Assembly (NCBI RefSeq): GCF_900103125.1
Contig: NZ_FNJV01000003.1
Coordinates: forward strand, 496,001-560,000
Direction: 5' to 3'
Length of the DNA: 64,000 nucleotides
Source of the DNA: Mucilaginibacter sp. OK268
GTDB lineage: Bacteria; Bacteroidota; Bacteroidia; Sphingobacteriales; Sphingobacteriaceae
Part shown: one piece after another, positions 55,845 through 64,000 of the stretch
Numbering within the stretch: the first letter of the stretch is position 1
Layout of the letters: each line of letters opens with the position of its first letter
The notes under the pieces: generated by a model
What the model was told of the DNA's origin: nothing
Seen by the model: the letters and a program-made list of their open reading frames with translations, nothing else
The model's database searches: none
Made by a program: the position numbers and the translations under genes

Positions 55845-56297
55845 TCAATTTTTTGCTGCAGGGTACCCTGAACCATCTAAGGTATAAGCGTATTCGCGGC
55901 CATTAGCAACCGGATCTGTATTATCAGAGGTAGAGAAATAAAGTGTTGTACCCCAGTGGCTAAAACGACCTTTTCCAAAATCACGGATATCCTGATGTGT
56001 AGAATGAGGTGGATGTAATTCTACACCATTTTCAAAAATCCGGAGAAGTGATGCCGATGGCGCCTCGTTTGAATCCCCTCCTTCAATTACATACCCAATT
56101 TTCCAGGCATACCCTCCATCAGACCTTAAACCGTCAAAATCGATGGCAAATAAACCAGCTCTTATCTCTACGGGTGTTTTTACTTTAGCAGGTACCGGAT
56201 TTTCCAATGATTTTTTACAACCATTAAAAAAGACAAATACGCCAATTAATATAACTAAAGGCACTATTTTTTCAAGAAGTTTTAGTTTACGTCTCAT
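55845..56297 (-). CDS. Small lipoprotein consisting of the lyase-associated domain
   Basis: A 150-residue lipoprotein (lipobox FNGC, Cys27). After a short linker, residues 52-143 repeat the N-terminal domain of the nearby pectate-lyase lipoprotein: 64 of 92 aligned positions are identical by hand count. Conserved landmarks are SDGGY, KIGY, GDSN, FENGVEL, PPHS, HQDIRD, GKGRFSHWGT, SDNT and YTLDGS. The domain is rich in Gly, Asp and aromatic residues and seems made of beta strands. I do not recognise a named family. It may bind the polysaccharide or a divalent cation. The gene lies between a GT4 gene and the epimerase in the same operon. Confidence 0.75.
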   Translation of the reverse strand: MRRKLKLLEKIVPLVILIGVFVFFNGCKKSLENPVPAKVKTPVEIRAGLFAIDFDGLRSDGGYAWKIGYVIEGGDSNEAPSASLLRIFENGVELHPPHSTHQDIRDFGKGRFSHWGTTLYFSTSDNTDPVANGREYAYTLDGSGYPAAKN

Positions 56298-56334
56298 GAG
56301 ATTTAAATTTAAAGTGTAACAATATCCCCCTAGT

Positions 56335-57441
56335 TTAAAGGTTGTTTACAGCAGGCAGGCTTTTTAATAAGGAGTTAATAAATATTTCAGGTGTCCTGTT
56401 ATGCAGATATTGCTTAATTACTGAGCTTGGGCTTCCAATACTTTTGTCAAGCGCTTTTTCAATACCGATCACCAATTCATTAACGCTATCTGGTTTTACT
56501 TTCAAAACTCCGGGTATTGCTTCTATTCCACCGGCACAGAGGGTAGCAACCACTGAGGGATTTACAGACATCATTTCCAACAGTACATTCGGAAACCCTT
56601 CTTTAATGGATGATAGTACACATATTCTTGCCCGCTTAAAATAAGGCATAGGATTATCGATCCTGCCTTTTAGTATGACGCGGTCTGTAAGTCCCAGGGT
56701 TTCAATTAGCCTAAATAGCTCAACCCTTTTACCCCCCTCACCCAATATCAGCAACTTTAAAGTTGGGTATTGCTTTTCGATATAGCTAAAGGCATGTATT
56801 AAAACCGAAAATCCTTTTTCAGGGATCAGTCGTCCCGCGGCGCAGATAAAGTCTCCGATTGTATCCGGGTCATCTAAGGGCAATTTTGCCTTAGTATTAA
56901 TTAGTTTTAAGTTTATAGGGTTCCCTTGTACTATTATCTTTTGGTTTGGTATAAAATTTATATGTTGTAGAAATTGATAGCGCATCAGACTTGTCTGACA
57001 AACCACAAGATCTACACCAGGATACCCTAAATAATAAGCCAGCTTGTAACTCATTTTTTTTAAGCCGGTAAACCTGGTAAATACAGAGGTACACTCGCGC
57101 ACAATAAGCTGAGATTTTATATAACCAACCCTTTTTAAAAAACCCAAATAGGCATTTAAGTAAGGGTGGGTGCTGATAAGAATAAAATCTTTTCGGTAGG
57201 GTTTAAGTAATTTTATAAGTTTTAAAAAACCCATAAACATGCTGTTGGTGCTTGCATAATACGATGATTGTTCTTTCGGAATATCTAAACCACCCGAGTT
57301 TACTTTTTTTGCAAACATCATCGGTGCCCCTATAGCGCTTGCGGCCATAAACAATACATTTTCGGCCCCGTTGGCCGCATTGGTCATGGAAACAAAAAGT
57401 ACATTTTGATTGATTACGGGCATTTTACCAAGATTAGACAT
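56335..57441 (-). CDS. GT4-family glycosyltransferase
   Basis: A 368-residue GT-B enzyme. GAENVLF lies near the acceptor side, FICAAGRLIPEKGFSVLI begins the donor domain, and SSIKEGFPNVLLEMMSVNPSVVAT gives the E-x7-E pattern of family 4. The upstream ATG overlaps the previous gene by 8 bases; the Met at 57423 would leave a 10-base gap instead, and either is possible. Sugar specificity cannot be read. It is one of three GT4 enzymes in the operon. Confidence 0.88.
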   Translation of the reverse strand: MSNLGKMPVINQNVLFVSMTNAANGAENVLFMAASAIGAPMMFAKKVNSGGLDIPKEQSSYYASTNSMFMGFLKLIKLLKPYRKDFILISTHPYLNAYLGFLKRVGYIKSQLIVRECTSVFTRFTGLKKMSYKLAYYLGYPGVDLVVCQTSLMRYQFLQHINFIPNQKIIVQGNPINLKLINTKAKLPLDDPDTIGDFICAAGRLIPEKGFSVLIHAFSYIEKQYPTLKLLILGEGGKRVELFRLIETLGLTDRVILKGRIDNPMPYFKRARICVLSSIKEGFPNVLLEMMSVNPSVVATLCAGGIEAIPGVLKVKPDSVNELVIGIEKALDKSIGSPSSVIKQYLHNRTPEIFINSLLKSLPAVNNL

Positions 57442-58339
57442 GACTTCTGATCTTTCTAACGATTTTTTTTATTGGAGTAAACACACTAAACCTATTGCGT
57501 TTACCATCAACAACCAGCAAACCTTTGGCGAAATTGATAGTATGCAAACCGATGCTATAAGGAGGTTGTGGCAACAACTCAAAAACAGTTCGATATTGAA
57601 ATTCAGTTTCGTTAATATGAATAATTTCATTGATCATGATTGAACCACCATAACACTTTCCGGGATTCTGACTTGGCATATATAATTTTTGATCAACAAT
57701 AAATAACCTCCCAGCTGACCGGCTAACGTGATTTTCAACTACAATTGGGTTTAAGCTATGTGCCTTAAATGTGCCGAGAAGGGTATCTGAATAATATATA
57801 TACAATGCACCTGGTTTTCCAGATACACTGGTAAACAACCAATATTTATCATTATACTTTATAACAGAACTATCTACAAAATCATCTCCTTCTAAAAGGG
57901 TCCGCACTTTTTTAAATTTCTGTAAATTATCAGTGTCAATCTGATATAATACTACCTGTTTAATTGCAGAGGTTTCAGGGATACAGTAAAACTTGTTTTT
58001 TTCAGTAAACAGATAAGGATAAGAGAGGTGTATAGATTGGTTGGTTAAAATTTCTACCTTCTTTTTGTCTTTAAAGCTTAATCCATTGGTAACCATTATT
58101 TCGCCTTTACCCTTTAAGAAGTTTAACTCTTCATAAAAAATATGATAATTCCCATTTATATGGACAATAAAGGGATCGGCCGCATAATCAACGCTGTCTT
58201 CACGAAACCAGTTTATTTTGCCATTTAACTTTTGGGAACTAATCAGACTTTCAGGACTTTGATTAATATATCCGATATTCCACTTATCACTCATAAATAG
58301 CTTATCAAAAACCATTTGAAGTTTTATGGCCAAACTCAT
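57434..58339 (-). CDS. Beta-propeller protein resembling the N-terminal part of GINT-type transferases
   Basis: A 301-residue soluble protein. The repeated blades show the pattern seen in GH43/GH68-like five-bladed propellers: ADPFIVHINGNYHIFYEE, SYPYLFTEKNKFYCIPETS, DSSVIKYNDKYWLFTS and SAGRLFIVDQKLYMPSQN. It resembles the N-terminal domain of glucosamine inositolphosphorylceramide transferase-family proteins in bacterial polysaccharide clusters. The GT domain of those plant proteins is absent, so the role is likely sugar binding or an uncharacterised transferase. It overlaps the FemAB-like gene by 4 bases and the next GT gene by 8, so translation is coupled. Confidence 0.7.
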   Translation of the reverse strand: MSLAIKLQMVFDKLFMSDKWNIGYINQSPESLISSQKLNGKINWFREDSVDYAADPFIVHINGNYHIFYEELNFLKGKGEIMVTNGLSFKDKKKVEILTNQSIHLSYPYLFTEKNKFYCIPETSAIKQVVLYQIDTDNLQKFKKVRTLLEGDDFVDSSVIKYNDKYWLFTSVSGKPGALYIYYSDTLLGTFKAHSLNPIVVENHVSRSAGRLFIVDQKLYMPSQNPGKCYGGSIMINEIIHINETEFQYRTVFELLPQPPYSIGLHTINFAKGLLVVDGKRNRFSVFTPIKKIVRKIRSHV

Positions 58340-59067
58340 GATCCGAACATTTTATTGAAAAAAGATAAAATCAATGTGGGTAAGGGCAAATAATCACTTT
58401 CCTGTATCAACTCTCCTCCAAAACTGTCTTTAAACTGATTTATTCTTTGTAGTGCTGCGTTATTCGTATTCGCCGCGTAACCTCCTAAATCATAAACTTC
58501 AAATCCGCGTTCCTTAAATAAGCACATATCTTTAAAGTGTAATAAGCGATTTGCTCTGCCTATAGTCGCTTTAAGCTGGGGTGCTTCCTCATTCCTAAAA
58601 AGCGAGGCCGAATACAACAACCTCACCCTTTTCTGTTCATTATCAACAACATAAGCATGCATAACAATATCTTGTTGATTGTAAACAGCTTTGGTAATAA
58701 CGGTATGTGATTTGTAATTACTAAAATTCGTCTTGAGTTTTGGCAAACCTTTGGTTTTGGAAAATAAATTATAAAAATTAATAAATCGGGTAAAATCCGT
58801 TTCAGTAGTTGTTGCTACACCATCTTTAATAGCCCGCCTGATCTCATAAATGGTTTTTTGGTCAAAGCCTGATTCAAAAGCAGCCACCGGAGTACTTATA
58901 TCGATGATTTTGGTATAAAATGCTTCCTGGCAATATCCTGAAACCGTTTTGTTATAGGAGCTTTGTTTGTAATAGCTAAAAAGGCATCGCCATATTTGGG
59001 GCCTGCCTGCAAACCAAATTACACGAACAGGCATCAGGCGAAAAGCCTGGGTTTTGATCTCGATCAT
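58336..59067 (-). CDS. FemAB-like / GNAT-fold transferase (copy B)
   Basis: A 243-residue protein from the ATG at 59067; the longer frame to 59187 overlaps asnB by 97 bases with unlike sequence and is rejected. QKTIYEIRRAIKDG and RLLYSASLFR form the core, and EVYDLGGYAANTNNAALQRINQFKDSFGG is the typical FemX-like C-terminal pattern (GIxxFKxSFGG). It is shorter than copy A and differs from it clearly, so the two are not recent duplicates. It follows asnB by 23 bases. The donor could be an aminoacyl-tRNA or an acyl group. Confidence 0.75.
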   Translation of the reverse strand: MIEIKTQAFRLMPVRVIWFAGRPQIWRCLFSYYKQSSYNKTVSGYCQEAFYTKIIDISTPVAAFESGFDQKTIYEIRRAIKDGVATTTETDFTRFINFYNLFSKTKGLPKLKTNFSNYKSHTVITKAVYNQQDIVMHAYVVDNEQKRVRLLYSASLFRNEEAPQLKATIGRANRLLHFKDMCLFKERGFEVYDLGGYAANTNNAALQRINQFKDSFGGELIQESDYLPLPTLILSFFNKMFGS

Positions 59068-59090
59068 AAAATATTTAGCATTAACAGCGC

Positions 59091-60932
59091 TTAAACTGTT
59101 TGATATACTGGCAAACTGTTTATTTTTTGATTTTCTAACCACTGTTTGAGTACCAGCAGCTTCCAAATTTGGGGTGCACGATTCCATTTACCGATCATAT
59201 GATCATTAATCATGTCTGATGCAGTTTTTGCCTCAATACCAGGTATATTTTTAAGGTCGCGCAATGAAAGCTGGTCAAGTACATAATCCTTAAGCTGATG
59301 CCTGAACCAATAACTAAAAGGCATGGTAAAACCCGATTTAGGCCTATCAAATAAATGGGCCGGTACATATTGATATAAAATATCTTTTAGTATTCGCTTT
59401 TGTATTCCACCACCATATTTATAATTATCTGGGAGTTGTTGCGCAAATGTTACTACCCGGTGATCCATTAGTGGTGCCCGCGCTTCTACCGCAAAGGCCA
59501 TCGAAGCGCGGTCTACCTTCGTATTGATATCACCGTTTAAATAAGTCTTGATATCAAAAGCCGACATTTTTTGTAAAAAACTTCCTGATTCTGTTGATAA
59601 TATATCCATAAAAGGCACATTTAAGCCAGCCTGGGGTTGTTGAAGCCATGAATACTCTAACCCACCAAGCATGAGCGCATATAGCAAATCAATTGTTGCT
59701 GTACTTATACCCATTGCAATAAGTTTATGCCGATAGTCAGGTGATAACTTTACCAGCCCCCCCATAATCTTGCGCAATACCAGCGGACAATTAAAAAACT
59801 GATTAGCCATATTTAACCATTTATACCGGGAGTAACCCATAAAACTTTCGTCACCTCCATCGCCACTCAGTGCTACCGTTACATGCTTTTTGGTGTATTT
59901 ACTGAGCAACAAAGTTGGAATTGCACTTGAATCAGCAAATGGTTCATCATAATATGTTCCAAGTTCTCCAATTAGTGCGATACCTTCTTCCTCGTCACAT
60001 TCGATCTCATGATGATCCGTTTTGAGGTATTTGGCAATATTCCCGGCAAAGACACTTTCATCAAACCCCTTTTCATTAAACCTGACGCAAAATGTCTTGA
60101 TCTGTTTTGTACTTTCAGCAGCAAGCGCGGCCACCAACGATGAGTCGACTCCTCCGGAAAGAAAAACACCAAGATTTACGTCAGCATGCATCCGTATGCT
60201 AACCGCATCTTTCAATAGCTTTTTTAGTTCGGATTTAGCTTGAGCATAGCTTCCTTTATAGATGCTTAAACCCACGGGATCAAGATCCCAGTATTTTTTT
60301 GTTTTAAACTGACCTGAGCTAAGTTCAAAAATGAAAATATTTCCTGCCTCAAGTTTCTTAATTCCTTGCCAGGCTGTGCGGGGCTCGGGTATATACCCCC
60401 ATATAAAATATTCGTTAATGGCCTGCAAATCCAGATCTGCCTGCCTGGCAATAGTAATTTGTGCAGCTTGACTGGCAAATTCAAAGTCTAAGCCTTTATG
60501 GGCATAATAAAAAGGTTTTTTGCCAAGCCGGTCCCTCGCTCCAAAAAACAGCTGTTGTTTAGTATCGTAAATTACAAAAGCAAACATCCCATTAAAATGA
60601 TCTACACAATGTATGCCGTACTCAAGGTATGAAGCAGCAAGTACCTCTGTATCTGAGTCTGTTTTAAATTTATGTCCTTTTGATTTTAATTCAGATCGTA
60701 ATTGTTTATAATTATATAATTCACCATTAAAAACAACCTTCAAATGTTCATAAGTAAATGGTTGATTTGAGCGCGGGTCCAGATCTACAATTGCCAGCCT
60801 GTTATGTCCTAATATTACGGATTCTACACGCTCAAAACCAGAATAATCGGGTCCACGAAATTGCACTCGTGCCAGCTTTGCCCGAATGATCTCATCATTA
60901 TAGTAAACAGTAGAGCCGTATATTCCACACAT
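59091..60932 (-). CDS. asnB: Asparagine synthase-type glutamine amidotransferase
   Basis: A 613-residue two-domain enzyme. The glutaminase domain begins MCGIYG with the N-terminal nucleophile Cys2; RFRGPD-like QFRGPDYSG and FNGELYN are the usual loops. The synthetase domain has the PP-loop LSGGVDSS (258-265), CDEEEG, and GDGGDE near the adenylation pocket. In exopolysaccharide operons such enzymes are thought to amidate uronic acids or other carboxyls rather than make asparagine; the uronate epimerase in the operon suits this. The overall sequence is complete for the family. It lies 17 bases from the GT gene on its right. Confidence 0.9.
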   Translation of the reverse strand: MCGIYGSTVYYNDEIIRAKLARVQFRGPDYSGFERVESVILGHNRLAIVDLDPRSNQPFTYEHLKVVFNGELYNYKQLRSELKSKGHKFKTDSDTEVLAASYLEYGIHCVDHFNGMFAFVIYDTKQQLFFGARDRLGKKPFYYAHKGLDFEFASQAAQITIARQADLDLQAINEYFIWGYIPEPRTAWQGIKKLEAGNIFIFELSSGQFKTKKYWDLDPVGLSIYKGSYAQAKSELKKLLKDAVSIRMHADVNLGVFLSGGVDSSLVAALAAESTKQIKTFCVRFNEKGFDESVFAGNIAKYLKTDHHEIECDEEEGIALIGELGTYYDEPFADSSAIPTLLLSKYTKKHVTVALSGDGGDESFMGYSRYKWLNMANQFFNCPLVLRKIMGGLVKLSPDYRHKLIAMGISTATIDLLYALMLGGLEYSWLQQPQAGLNVPFMDILSTESGSFLQKMSAFDIKTYLNGDINTKVDRASMAFAVEARAPLMDHRVVTFAQQLPDNYKYGGGIQKRILKDILYQYVPAHLFDRPKSGFTMPFSYWFRHQLKDYVLDQLSLRDLKNIPGIEAKTASDMINDHMIGKWNRAPQIWKLLVLKQWLENQKINSLPVYQTV

Positions 60933-60949
60933 ATCAATTGATTTTAATA

Positions 60950-62011
60950 TTAATTTTGCAAGAGGCTTTCATAAGCCTGTCCTATTTTATCAAGGGAGAA
61001 TTTGCAATAAGTGTCCGCTTTAATTTTTTCATGCGGCCACGACTGGGAACATGCTCTTATGATCAGTTCTTTTAATTGTATTAAATTGGCTTGCTCGGCA
61101 ACAAAACCGTTAAAACCTTCGGAAATCATTTCATCGATTCCGCCTACTCTAAAAGTCACCACCGGAACTCCAGAGGCCAGCGCCTCCAGAATAACGTTCG
61201 GAAACCCTTCCGTAAATGAGCACAACACAAAAAGATCATGAGCTGAAATCAGGGTTGAAACTTCTTTAACTTCTCCTAAAAAAGTAACCCGGTTATCCAG
61301 TTTTCGTAAACGAACGCGGTCTTTCAGATCTCCCATTAAAGGTCCGTCTCCCGCAATGGTTAAAACATAGTTTTCTGGTAACTCCTCCATAACCTCGAGC
61401 AGCCGAAATAAACCTTTCTCCCTGTTTAAACGAGCCACTATTATTAATTTCTTTTGTACTGCGTTATATGATTGTTTTTTTATTGCAGATGTATACAAAA
61501 CCGGGTTGGAAATAACCTTTAACTTATTCAAGCTAATACCATATAATTTGGAGATTGACTGTTGCATTTCAACCGACTGACAAACAATAAAATTAAACCG
61601 GAAGGATAAAAACCGGGTAAATAAATTATAAAATCGAGCTTTAAAACCATAAAATTGTTTCATCTGCTGCGGATTGTTTGATGCCCTGGCTATTAGGTTA
61701 GGTACCTTCAAAAAGCAAGCAACCATGGCAGTTAAAATGTTAATATGATCATTAGTAGAAAAAACAGCAAAAGGCTTGGCATCTTTTAAAAGCTTGTATA
61801 GTTTAAAGAATGATCTGGAAGCTTTTATCGTTTTAAGATCGATAAACTCAACACCCTCAATATTGGTGGGAAAACACTGCTCCTGAGCATTTAAAAACAC
61901 AACAGACACGGAATATGCTTCCTTATTAAAATATTGAGAAAGCAGCCAGTAAACCCTTTCGGATCCGCCGGCACCAAGCGATCCGACGATCAGGAATATC
62001 TTTTTCTTCAT
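60950..62011 (-). CDS. GT4-family glycosyltransferase
   Basis: A 353-residue GT-B enzyme. FLIVGSLGAGGSERVYWLLSQ is the usual glycine-rich beginning, LIIVARLNREKGLFRLLEVM opens the donor domain, and CSFTEGFPNVILEALASGVPVVT has the E-x7-E signature. It overlaps the polymerase gene by one base, so coupling is tight. The sugar it transfers is unknown. Confidence 0.9.
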   Translation of the reverse strand: MKKKIFLIVGSLGAGGSERVYWLLSQYFNKEAYSVSVVFLNAQEQCFPTNIEGVEFIDLKTIKASRSFFKLYKLLKDAKPFAVFSTNDHINILTAMVACFLKVPNLIARASNNPQQMKQFYGFKARFYNLFTRFLSFRFNFIVCQSVEMQQSISKLYGISLNKLKVISNPVLYTSAIKKQSYNAVQKKLIIVARLNREKGLFRLLEVMEELPENYVLTIAGDGPLMGDLKDRVRLRKLDNRVTFLGEVKEVSTLISAHDLFVLCSFTEGFPNVILEALASGVPVVTFRVGGIDEMISEGFNGFVAEQANLIQLKELIIRACSQSWPHEKIKADTYCKFSLDKIGQAYESLLQN

Positions 62012-63285
62012 TATAAAACAAGTGTTTGCAGTCGGTCTTGTGCTGCCGAATTTTCCGAGGATTCAAGCATCTCTGATGATTCCGTACTATTTTGTTGCTG
62101 CGCGTAAATCTTTGCTCCCTGCATTACACCGAAATACAAAAACAGGGTTGGGCCATCAGCACTCATCAACCACCCGTTATGAGATAACGCATTTAGTGAT
62201 ACAGCGATAAATGAAAAACACAAGGCTGGCATTAAAGCATTGGACCTTAATTTTACATGTTGCATAATTTCTCGGGACAGTCGTGTAATCCTATAATAAA
62301 TAGCCCCTAACAATCCCAAACCTAAAAAAGGACCTAAATAAGTTATAAACATGAGATAAGCGTTATGTGAGGTCAGGCCAAAAGTGAATAAGGGGTTACG
62401 GTAGGTTACATCTTCCCAGGTTTTACCATAAAATATGAGGCCAAAGGGATAATCGGCACATATCTTCAAATTTTCTTCAGCCATGTTTGCCCGATTAAAA
62501 TCATTGGCCCCTTTAGCTTCGTTTTTTGAAAGAATATTGTTTTTACTATCCAGGGTATCTTTTAACAAATAAGTATAACTCAGAAAACAAATGATGGTGG
62601 CCGCTGCCAGCAATAACACAGCCTTAAACTTGTAATAAATGAATATAAATATCACAACAGCAACGGCAAAGCTGATAAATGCCGACCGGTTCATCCCCAG
62701 ATAAAGGCATACTATACATGCAAAAAAAACTATAACCTTAATTATCGCGTGCAGCCTGAACGTGAACGTAGCTACAAAAGCAAAAGCTGTAAAGGTTGCT
62801 ATTTGATAGCCAAAGGTAAATTGGGTTGTAGCAAGGCCCGAAGGGCTTTGTTTAACAGGTTCACCAAGCATAGTTGATCTTAGGGGATCAATAATGCCTT
62901 GCTGTGTATGATCAAGAATCATCAAGAGCATAGATAGTGATAGTAACAGGAATATGATGACCACCGATATATTAAAACGTCGTTTATTTAAACCTACAAA
63001 ATGATTAAAGTAAAACGCGCAGGTTATTATGGTGATAACATTGGCAAAAAATGCCTTATAATCTGCCATGCCAACTATATAGTATAAAAACAACGCTATA
63101 ATAATAAATATGCATTCTTTATAATAGGCAAAATGCTGAACAGGTGCTTTTATAAAAGGCAACAGCAGTATCCCCAAAACTACCGGGGCTGGTACCCTAA
63201 AAATATCTGTCATAAAAATGCCAAAGACAAGTGTATACAGATAGGTTAGCACTACGCTAAAAACAATTAACCTTTTAACTAACAT
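62011..63285 (-). CDS. O-antigen polymerase/ligase-like membrane protein (Wzy type)
   Basis: A 424-residue integral membrane protein with about 10-12 hydrophobic helices. A large periplasmic loop (about 250-320) contains NEAKGANDFNRANMAEENL and FGLTSHNAYLMFITYLGP; the latter is the familiar H-N-x-Y/F motif of the O-antigen ligase/polymerase family (PF04932). It probably joins repeat units on the periplasmic side. It lies 8 bases behind the initiating transferase gene. Polymerase and ligase cannot be separated by sequence alone; the operon context favours polymerase. No flippase is visible in the window. Confidence 0.85.
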   Translation of the reverse strand: MLVKRLIVFSVVLTYLYTLVFGIFMTDIFRVPAPVVLGILLLPFIKAPVQHFAYYKECIFIIIALFLYYIVGMADYKAFFANVITIITCAFYFNHFVGLNKRRFNISVVIIFLLLSLSMLLMILDHTQQGIIDPLRSTMLGEPVKQSPSGLATTQFTFGYQIATFTAFAFVATFTFRLHAIIKVIVFFACIVCLYLGMNRSAFISFAVAVVIFIFIYYKFKAVLLLAAATIICFLSYTYLLKDTLDSKNNILSKNEAKGANDFNRANMAEENLKICADYPFGLIFYGKTWEDVTYRNPLFTFGLTSHNAYLMFITYLGPFLGLGLLGAIYYRITRLSREIMQHVKLRSNALMPALCFSFIAVSLNALSHNGWLMSADGPTLFLYFGVMQGAKIYAQQQNSTESSEMLESSENSAAQDRLQTLVL

Positions 63286-63293
63286 ATACCGTG

Positions 63294-63890
63294 TTATTTA
63301 TTGGCAACCTTTTTTAAGGTTTGCCAAATAATTTTAATATCAAGCCACAAATTGTGTTTATCAATATAATCCAGATTGTATTGGATCTTTGATGGTATGA
63401 TCTCATTAATGTAGAATTGTTCGGGCTCATGGGCGGCTGCCAAAAGCTCATTCTCATTAAAGTACATAATAGAGGCCTTATCCGTTATACCTGGTTTTAC
63501 GCTCAATACTCTCTGCTGCTTTGGAGAGTATATTTCCACGTATTTCCTTACCTCTGGACGCGGCCCCACAAAGCTCATATCGCCAATAAAAACGTTGAAT
63601 AACTGCGGCAATTCATCAAGCTTATATTTACGTAACCAGTAACCGGCTGTCGTAATGCGATAATCATGATGTCCAATAGTTAAAAGTCCGGCTTTATCTG
63701 CATTGACATACATCGTTCTGAATTTTAACAGCTTAAAATCAACTCCATTCCTTCCAACCCGATGTTGAATATAAAATATTCCCCCTCTTGAGTTTATGCT
63801 GACGGAGATTGCTATGATGACGAATAAGGGTAATAAAACAATAACGCCTATTAGGGCAAAAAACACATCAAATACCCTTTTCAAAACCAT
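63294..63890 (-). CDS. Initiating sugar transferase, PglC/WcaJ-type phosphoglycosyl transferase
   Basis: A 198-residue monotopic membrane enzyme (PF02397). A reentrant N-terminal helix (about 6-30, VFFALIGVIVLLPLFVIIAI) is followed by FKLLKFRTM, YWLRKYKLDELPQLFNV and GDMSFVGPRPE, the signature of this family. It moves a sugar 1-phosphate, here perhaps a diacetamido-hexose, from UDP to undecaprenyl phosphate, the first step of repeat-unit assembly. The short length equals PglC rather than the longer WcaJ with extra helices. It is 16 bases behind the partial upstream gene, so the operon begins to the right of the window. Confidence 0.92.
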   Translation of the reverse strand: MVLKRVFDVFFALIGVIVLLPLFVIIAISVSINSRGGIFYIQHRVGRNGVDFKLLKFRTMYVNADKAGLLTIGHHDYRITTAGYWLRKYKLDELPQLFNVFIGDMSFVGPRPEVRKYVEIYSPKQQRVLSVKPGITDKASIMYFNENELLAAAHEPEQFYINEIIPSKIQYNLDYIDKHNLWLDIKIIWQTLKKVANK

Positions 63891-63906
63891 GGTTTTAAAC
63901 TTACAA

Positions 63907-64000
63907 TTACACGTTTACAACAGTATTACTTGTGCTTGATTCAGTAACAACATCAAGTTGTTTTTCAACGGCGCTAATAACTGAAGATATAACATAGGCT
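63907..64000 (-). CDS. C-terminal end of an unidentified gene of the exopolysaccharide operon
   Basis: An open frame of 30 codons enters from the right edge and ends with TAA at 63907-63909. The visible end is AYVISSVISAVEKQLDVV and a Ser/Thr-rich tail. It is too short to name; the amphipathic helix is compatible with the last helix of an aminotransferase or transferase. Its position, 16 bases before the next gene and in the same direction, supports it as real. Confidence 0.5.
   Translation of the reverse strand, partial: AYVISSVISAVEKQLDVVTESSTSNTVVNV

Noticed and set aside
59068..59187. Upstream extension of FemAB-like copy B
   Set aside because: It overlaps the asnB coding end and has unrelated composition; the ATG at 59067 gives clean spacing.
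1..64000. CRISPR array, prophage, integron or tRNA-linked island
   Set aside because: No regular spaced repeats, no phage structural or integrase genes and no tRNA were seen; the small HTH gene at 45349 alone is not evidence of a phage.

Overview
The window comes from a Bacteroidota genome, most likely a Sphingobacteriaceae soil or plant type such as Mucilaginibacter or Pedobacter (genus inferred). It has three SusC/SusD outer-membrane import pairs, two FecA-type ECF sigma / FecR / SusC signalling sets, lipoproteins with short Bacteroidota lipoboxes, TAnnTTTG-type promoters, and a long exopolysaccharide operon. Almost everything reads on the minus strand; the exceptions are a GH16-like lipoprotein, a LacI regulator, a CheB/CheR-type kinase and one doubtful small ORF. 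No rRNA, tRNA, CRISPR array or intact insertion sequence was seen.

Layout. (1) 1-12132: a partial esterase, then one unit sigma - fecR - susC - susD - secreted metzincin protease - gamma-glutamyltransferase (12132 down to 766), ended by a terminator. The enzymes are peptidases, so this SusCD system probably imports peptides. (2) 12993-22227: a second sigma - fecR - susC - susD set, followed beyond a strong hairpin by a secreted FAD-dependent oxidoreductase with a golvesin/Xly-type C-terminal domain. (3) 22408-38186: an amino-sugar (GlcNAc, chitin or host-glycan) locus: NagX-like membrane protein, GH16-like lipoprotein, LacI regulator, two GH20 enzymes with a CBM9-like protein between them, SusCD without an STN domain, and nagP-nagA-nagB. 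Five near-identical GTGTACGTACAC-type palindromes sit at its promoters, two with the exact arrangement TTG-N20-TAnnTTCG running into the palindrome. (4) 38800-45801: signalling genes: a CheB-CheR-PAS-kinase, a convergent REC-CRP regulator, a PAS-AraC-PAS-PAS protein and a small HTH regulator. (5) 46066-64000: an exopolysaccharide operon entering from beyond the right edge: PglC-type initiating transferase, polymerase, three GT4 glycosyltransferases, AsnB-type amidotransferase, two FemAB-like proteins, a GINT-type propeller protein, UDP-glucuronate 4-epimerase-like enzyme, a PL1 pectate-lyase lipoprotein, a PhyH oxygenase, a DegT-like protein, a GNAT and a CapD/FlaA1-type dehydratase.

How it fits together. 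Regions 1 and 2 use substrate-sensing through the STN domain of SusC, FecR and an ECF sigma. Region 3 instead uses a local LacI repressor and forms a near-complete path from polymer cleavage to import and deacetylation/deamination, but no GlcNAc kinase is visible. In region 5 a uronate-epimerase gene lies two genes upstream of a GalA-type lyase. The lyase carries an uncharacterised ~92-residue domain that also occurs alone as a neighbouring lipoprotein, with 64 of 92 positions identical. Two degenerate copies of one sequence, in the same orientation, flank 12.7-38.5 kb and may mark an old insertion or rearrangement.
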